This document shows positions 57,721 through 64,000 of a DNA stretch of 64,000 nt, one piece after another; position 1 is the first letter of the stretch; the number at the start of each line of letters is the position of its first letter. The translations under genes and the position numbers were made by a program. The stretch lies in contig NC_081412.1 in assembly GCF_030272615.1 (NCBI RefSeq), forward strand, positions 545,486,202 to 545,550,201, in the 5' to 3' direction. A model generated the notes under the pieces. That model had not been told where the DNA came from. It saw nothing but the letters and a program-made list of their open reading frames with translations, and ran no database searches. Source of the stretch: Cryptomeria japonica (Eukaryota; Streptophyta; Pinopsida; Cupressales; Cupressaceae).

Positions 57721-60128
57721 AAAGATGAGTACAAAATTTATCCTATTGGTTCCCTAAGGTCCATATTTGATCAAAATATCCATGATGTTGATCAACAAAT
57801 ACCAAATAGAGATAGAGAACAAGAAATAATTGTAGATAAAGAGCTATAGTTGATGGGTAGAGTCAAGTGAAGAAGGAAGGAACCTCAAGATGAAATCGAC
57901 CAGCTGAATCACGCCCATGTTCATGCTACCCAAAAATAAAATATGCATGATGATAATAAAAAGGTACATAAAATATGCAAAATTAGTGAGTGCAAATGAA
58001 TAATAAAATTAAAAAGTTCCTTGGAAAAAATGTATACCTCAAAATACAAGGGTTAATCATCATAGGTAATCTTATAATTTTGCACAATTTAGGTAAGCTT
58101 TAGTGAATGAAAGGTGTCAAAATTACAAGACAACAACCTTGTGACTACAGAAGAGAAATTAAGACACTTCATCAATACCAACAATTAGTATTAAATTAAA
58201 AACAAAGATGTGAGGATGAATTTATTTGTTCATTCCTTAGAGAGAATTGCTAGTGAGTGGTTTAGAAATCTTTTAGATAACAACATTTCTTCTTGTAAAT
58301 AGTTTATTAATATTTTAAAAACGTATTATGGGGACAAAAATAATCCAAAGTTTGAAATTCATGATATTTCCATCATCAAAAAGAGCATCAATGAGACAAT
58401 GAATTATTTCAATAGTAGGTACATCCTTACTATAAGAAAGGTGATCTAATAGCTCAAGCCCAATTAAGATAATATTCATATTGTGTTGCATTAGATTATA
58501 ACATAGGTTATTGTTTAAGAGATAAAAACCCCTAGACCCATAGGGAAGCTTAGTAGCAATAATAAAAATGGAGATTAACATGAGTCCACCTATTAAATAA
58601 TTTAATTTTCACAAATAGATTGAGATTCTATGAAAAAACCATCTCAATTGAAGATAAATTAGACAAACTAATTGATACGATGAAGGAATTATCTTACAAG
58701 GTGGCATAGAATGAGAAGGGTCTACCACTTCAAGGTGCATCCACACATTTCAATAAAAGATAGTTGTTGAAAAATAGACCTTACAATACTAGTTGGTTTG
58801 AGATACAACAACAGTATATTGGAATTATTTATCAAGAAAATGAAATTTTCATATAGTAGAATAAATATGTACCTAATTGTTTCACTAAAGTAAGTATTAA
58901 TTATCAAGACAGTAATATGTGCTATGATATTTTTTTCCTTAAATCACACAATCCTCTTAATTATGTTGTCACATTCTCTTTGGGAAATGATGAATATGGT
59001 CCTAAGTACTATGAAAAAAATATTGACCAATTTGATGAATTGATTTGTAATCACATAATAGATACATTGTGACACAAATGTTCTAGTATGTGTGACCAAG
59101 TTTTCTAAATTACTATAAAGTCAGGTCCCTAGCCATAAAAGTTAATACGTCATGATTTTGAGCATATTAAGTCTCTTATGTAGTAGATGTATAAGAGGAC
59201 TAGAAATTCAATTGAAGATGTCAAGGCCCTCACTAATATAATCATGGTTTAGACCCAAAATAAAATTCAATTTAGAAATAGTATTATTTTGATTCAAGAT
59301 AGAAGGATGCTAAATTAGTTGTAGTAACACATTGGTAAGAAAAAAGTGAATGTTGATCACAAACATGTTCTAGTCAAGAAGGTATTTGATAAGAGGAAAT
59401 TTCTGAAATAACAAAAATAAATAAAAAGAGGTGCATCCCTGAGACTCAATGCCCCCTATATAATTAAATGATAGTATGATGTATGGAGATAAGATTGCAA
59501 CACAAACAAATCTAAGAAAAAAATGTGAAAAAATGGACCAAGTTCCTATGGCCTCTCGAGATAGAGAGGAAATAAGAAGCAATACAAATTGGTTTATTCT
59601 TTTATTCAAGTGATTTTATGCATACCATATTCAAAGATGGTGACCATTTAACCAAGCACCCCTCTTCCATAGAACATTTTGATTATTATGGGACTAATTT
59701 TGAGTTATCTAAGACTTTATATGCCTTTTTTTGAGGATCTTAGAATCCCAAAAAATAGATCATAAGACATGTCTTCTAATTTTTATTTCGTTGAAGAATA
59801 AATTAAGATGGAGGATATTGTTGAGGTATAGCTTTGTGGTTTAGTTGTGAACAATTAGCTAGTTATTGATCCCTTTAGTGCCACATTGATTATCAAGGGG
59901 TTGGATTTTACATAATTTTATACATAAATAGGGTGCATCCAAATATATTATGCCACTTGAGGTAGCAAATGAATTTTCTTTGCAAGTGAAAAAGTCTTGT
60001 GGAAAATGTCTTTCTACGTTTCTAGAGAAGTGAGTGTCATTGGACTAGTTAATGATGTGGTGGTATAACTTGTTTCTCACTTGAACAAAGTCTTTATGAC
60101 GGATGTAATTGTATTTGATGAATAATGA
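57721..60128 (+). pseudogene. Decayed gypsy-like gag-to-protease remnant
   Basis: A Gag core is readable at 58205-58420 (KDVRMNLFVHSLERIASEWF, then SRYILTIRK), preceded by a leader-like stretch. Around 59780-60120 a protease-like or linker stretch appears with many stops. Everything is in changing frames. The element is of the gypsy type; the lineage cannot be given. Confidence 0.5.
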
Positions 60129-61509
60129 TGAACAATAACTATCCAACAGGTACTGAGAGGGGGGGTGAATCAATACAGACAAAAAATTTCTCCACAACTC
60201 AAACAGCAGAGACTGCACTAACTGGTAAACAGCATTACCGATCTCAGTCAGGGCACTATCGGTAAAACACAGTGAGACTGTGAAAAACTCAAACCAGTAA
60301 CACCTAGATCAATTCAAGACCTAATACCTTATCACAACTTCACCCAAAAGCTTAAGCAAGTAATACATCAAAAATACTTATGATCATTGAATCAACTTGC
60401 ATTATCACTTAACATAAAACACTAAACCATCACATGAAAAGCATCACACATGACACACTGATTTTTCACATGGAAAACCAACTAGGAAAAACCACGGTGG
60501 GGATGAATACCCACAAGCTATTCTTTGAACTCTTCTGAAGTCCGCTTTGTTAGGAGCCTAGTCCGGTTAAAGATTTTTACAATAGGTTCTACTAGGAACC
60601 GATCCTGCTAAGGATCACCCGGTTAAGGGATGGCTAGATACCCAGTTAAAGGTTAGAACCTTGTTAAATGATTTACACAAAAGCCTGTTAAAGCTACTCG
60701 GTTAAGGTATTTTCCAACTGCTGAAATGATTAGAAGTCAACAGGTAATACATTGATCTGATAACAGCACACAATGCCAAGACAGATCCACTTTAGCTCCT
60801 TTACTTCTGCAATCACACTTTGCAGGTAACAACACACTTCTCCAGTCTGGCAAGAATCAAGTATCTCTTCACTTGGATACACACATAACATTTGCCAACA
60901 ATCTTACAATGCAAATCATCATCGACCTTATAGGAAACAGATAGGTCGGTAGCATAAACCCTAAACCCTAAACATTTAGGTTGTCAATATAGTCGGTCCA
61001 ATCCTAACCATTCAATCACATTGCATTGAATAAAACAATCTTGAACAGATCTCAAGACATTCTCCATCGCTCGTTCTTTGCCACTTCTGGAAGCTGATAA
61101 CCCATCACACACTCTCCATCGTTTACAGAGACTTCGCACATTCCCGAGGTAGATAGATAGGATCAATCTCCATGCAAGATCCTCAAGGAAATCCTTCACA
61201 CGCACAAGGCTGACGTGGAAACACGGTCTAATCTTCATTTCAATGCTAACCCATCATAGGATGTCATCGATCGAATCACAAAGACTTGAAATGCATCAAC
61301 CAGAAACCCTGAAGCTGAGACTACCAACCGGTAGTCATACCAAATGAAACCCCGATACCGGTTCACCACTTCACATATACCGGTTCACATCATCATAACG
61401 GTTGTCTTGCTAGTTTGCTTTCTTCAATATTCTGGTCCTCTTCAACATGTTGACATCAATGACAACATACAATATCATCATGTCATCAAGCTCTGTACAA
61501 ATGCCAACA
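60129..61509 (-). mobile_element. Solo LTR, reverse orientation
   Basis: The plus strand carries the G-run motif ACTGAGAGGGGGGGTGAATC at about 60152 and ends ...CAAATGCCAACA at 61509, so on the minus strand it starts TGTTGGCATTTG. It has the conserved hairpin at 60469-60496 (CGTGG/CCATG stem). The left border is uncertain by some bases and I found no target duplication. Several CCGGTT phrases are shared with the LTRs at 42183 and 62604. Confidence 0.65.
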
Positions 61510-62603
61510 GTAGTACATTGTCCTCCTAAACAAATATTGTTTCCATCATGCAAGGTGGAACATTTTGGCCATTGAATAATATAGATGGATTTTTCTTATG
61601 CCACTATCCCTTTACATGGTGACAACAGATAAAGAACAAAGGTTCTAGGATAACATTCAAGACCCCTTTGATAAAGTAAGCCTATTTTATAGTATTGTTT
61701 TGATCATATGATTGTATTTTATGATGAATTGGTTCCCCCTATTCTATTAGATGATATTAAAGAGTTGAAGGATGGTCATTTGACTATGTTTTTAATAGAG
61801 CTTACTCAAGGGAAATTAATGGTGTAGAAATAGATTTGACATCTTAGAAATGGTGAATATTGTAATTTATTATTCAAGATGGATTTCCACTATACTAATA
61901 ATAGTATTGAGTAATCAACTATGTTATTGGGATTAAATAAAGCTCACAAGCATGGTGTTAGATACCTATGAATTCATGAAGACTCGTCAGTTATTGTATA
62001 GAAAGTGAAAAGTGTATGTGTAGCTAAAAAACCTCACAATGTACATAGTTAATATTTGGAATAACATGGACCTATTTGATTCTGTTGGTATTTAAGGGTT
62101 GTATAGAAGTAAGAATGTGGGGGGTAAAGATCTTATTGTTGTGTTGTCAAAAGAATGTGGAGGGTAAAGATCTTATTGTTGTGTTGTCAAGGAATAGCTT
62201 AAATTTATACCTTCCTTTGTTGTAACAAAGCATCAAGGTCTTAGTAAGACCCACCACACTATATAACATATATAGCTATCAATTATATGATGAGAGTTGG
62301 AAAATATATAGGTACTTAAATTGTGTGGATGAGTTTGACAATCAACTCGTTGATTGGTCACCAATAATTGAAATCAAGGATCGAAAAGAAATTTTATTTA
62401 GAAATGAGATAGTGCAACTCAAGACAAATACTATTCCCAAAGTGAGGCAATTTAGTTTACATTTATTCTATTTTTTTTCTATGTTGTGGGTAAGGAGGGA
62501 ATGATCTTTGCTAATTATTTATTTCTAAGTTCTTCCTCTTTTTCTTGAAGGATGATGCCAACTCCTCTAAGAATTTTTCTATAATGTTTTTTAATGTTAC
62601 TAT
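61510..62603 (+). pseudogene. Further part of the decayed gypsy-like element
   Basis: Protein-like stretches such as PPILLDDIKELKDGHLTMFL (near 61738) and NKAHKHGVRYL (near 61937) are broken by many stops. I cannot place them in a known domain. A 40-bp tandem duplication is at 62111-62190. Confidence 0.35.
62111..62190. repeat. Two-copy tandem duplication, 40-bp unit
   Basis: The unit starting AAGAATGTGG is repeated with one substitution (GGGGGG versus GGAGGG). Confidence 0.92.
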
Positions 62604-63980
62604 TGTTGAACACAATGTACCACTGAGAGGGGGGTGAATCAGTGGTTCTTGAAATCTTTTCTTTTTAAACCAAAATTGGAATACTGGTTATCAACCTAAA
62701 CACTAAACAATCAAACCAGTAAGAAGAGTGGATATCAAAAGAGGCAAACACACAAATGCATAACCCACAACACTAGATGTACAAGGAAAACCCAATATGG
62801 GAAAAACCTCGATGAGAAATTTTGTTGGAGTCTACGGCTCCAATTCACCCTCACAATGAAACAATTAGATTACAATAATTTAGGGTGCCAACCCAAGGAG
62901 CACCAAGCACCAACTCGATGTAATATAATGAAATACAATTTTGATACAGTGATAGCACCTAGTTGCAAATGAGTTCTGCAACACCTGATCAATGGATTTT
63001 TGTTGGTTAACAACCTCCTCTTCTTCATTGGTTCTCACACTATCGGTTATCAAATTACTCTCTCTGATCACTCACTAGTTACTCCCAGCCTTTCTTCTAT
63101 CTCTCTATCAGCCTCACACTTCACAGTGTCAGTCTTGGATGCCTTCCTAACCAATCACTCCTTATCGGTTCGTTTGACTGTTAGAACTGCAATAGTTTGT
63201 CGGTTACTCTATCTCTACCGATTAAACCCTCTCACCAGTTCAGCTTGCTAACACACACTCTAACTCTCTGAGAAATAACTCTTAGGCAGATAGTCTTTCT
63301 TTCTCAAGCTCTCTTTCCTCTCACTTGCATCTAGCATCAATCAATTTTAGTCTTGAGTTCACCTATTTATCTGTGAGGGTTCCCGCCAAGAGCTACATTC
63401 AAATGGTGTCGTGTTAGGTTTTACCTTCACCAACTCGATCTATATTAGATTTTATCTTATTTGCTTTTCAGGAATGATGATCTGTATCACACCAAATAGC
63501 ACTACCAACTCCTCGCTTTTCAATGTGCATTTTCTATTTTTGGGATGTCTACGACATGCTTTTCTACATTTCTTTGTCAATCGCCATTAATGGCTTGGTT
63601 GTTTCCTTCGGCAAGCAGGTACAAAGATCAAATCTTCTTGCAAAGTCAGTTCAATTACCTTGCCACCTTGTCTTCCTCAAGCCGCAACTTTTGCCATCCT
63701 CCCATGATTTTCGTGTTCTTCATTAAAATCGACTTGCTTGTTGACTACTACGTCGATGAATACTTCACCAACCTCTGTGTGCTCGCCACTTGGTTTCCAC
63801 ATGTCAACCTTGTCGACATCCACCTATGTTTGGTTTGCTATATCGGTTTGGCATCCTTCACTGACCAAGATTAACTATCGGTTCAACTCACCTTACCGGT
63901 ATAACCTAACTTCACCGGTGGTCCTTCATACTTGTTGACCTCTTCTCTATCGGTGGATCAACTTGGCCTTCCATCAAACA
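62604..63980 (-). mobile_element. Solo LTR, reverse orientation
   Basis: Starts TGTTGAACACAATG and ends CCATCAAACA on the plus strand, 1377 bp. The 6-bp sequence TACTAT lies on both sides (62598-62603, 63981-63986). The motif ACTGAGAGGGGGGTGAATCA is at about 62620 and the conserved hairpin is at 62782-62811 with stem CGAGG/CCTTG. Frames within it (63000-63938) are LTR by-products. Confidence 0.85.
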
Positions 63981-64000
63981 TACTATTCCATCTACTAAGT

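Noticed and set aside
63000-63938. Several overlapping frames of 60-110 codons
   Set aside because: They lie wholly inside a solo LTR and show no domain; C-rich, stop-poor LTR sequence explains them.

Overview
This 64-kb window looks like intergenic DNA from a plant with a large, repeat-rich nuclear genome. The dense nest of long, decayed LTR retrotransposons, the high AT content, the 16-kb Tat-lineage element and the plant mobile domain would fit a gymnosperm, but the sequence alone does not prove it. I found no intact host gene, rRNA, tRNA or CRISPR array. Nearly everything that can be identified is Ty3/gypsy or Ty1/copia sequence in several insertion layers.

Layout. (1) 199-5664: a reverse-oriented, gag-only LTR element; its left LTR is split by a solo LTR (254-1812, duplicated target GAACT). 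(2) 5.7-11.2 kb: AT-rich DNA with two short tandem duplications. (3) 11.25-15.2 kb: a decayed gypsy element with both LTRs. (4) 15.2-19.0 kb: very AT-rich DNA. (5) 19029-35258: a young Tat-lineage Ty3/gypsy element, 16.2 kb, with duplicated target AGTGG and LTRs that differ at 4 sites plus a 50-bp indel. (6) 35.4-37.3 kb: a second decayed gypsy gag. (7) 37298-47983: a second reverse-oriented gag-only element. It is split by an RT-less copia element (38965-44873), which itself holds a solo LTR (42183-42958); another solo LTR sits at 44908-45879. (8) 48.1-57.7 kb: the 3' end of a decayed copia element, split by a chromodomain-bearing Ty3/gypsy element (49140-57002, duplicated target ACATG, LTRs about 3% different). 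(9) 57.7-64.0 kb: a decayed gypsy-like element carrying two more solo LTRs.

The Tat element is the most informative piece. On the plus strand it has a long structured leader, gag, protease, a G-patch-like domain, reverse transcriptase, two RNase H domains and integrase. On the minus strand, just inside the 3' LTR, it carries a second gene: a plant-mobile-domain (PMD) protein with its own TATA box, a 22-codon first exon, a GTAAGT donor, an 826-bp intron and a second exon of about 650 codons. A 10-bp motif close to CGCGTCTGTG is arrayed at alternating 19 and 21 bp in the sense leader, and again in the antisense intron in the same orientation relative to that gene. Three tandem stem-loops with base-pair-preserving changes follow integrase. 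The element is now broken: six in-frame stops and three frame changes in gag-pol, and eight stops in the PMD gene, although its LTRs are nearly identical.

Other points of note: a hairpin conserved with compensatory changes in at least five otherwise divergent copia-type LTRs (and decayed in others); a copia element in which an acidic reading frame of unknown function stands where integrase and reverse transcriptase should be; and five or six solo LTRs in 64 kb. All coordinates of degenerate elements are by eye and approximate; family calls rest on recognisable motifs, not on database searches.
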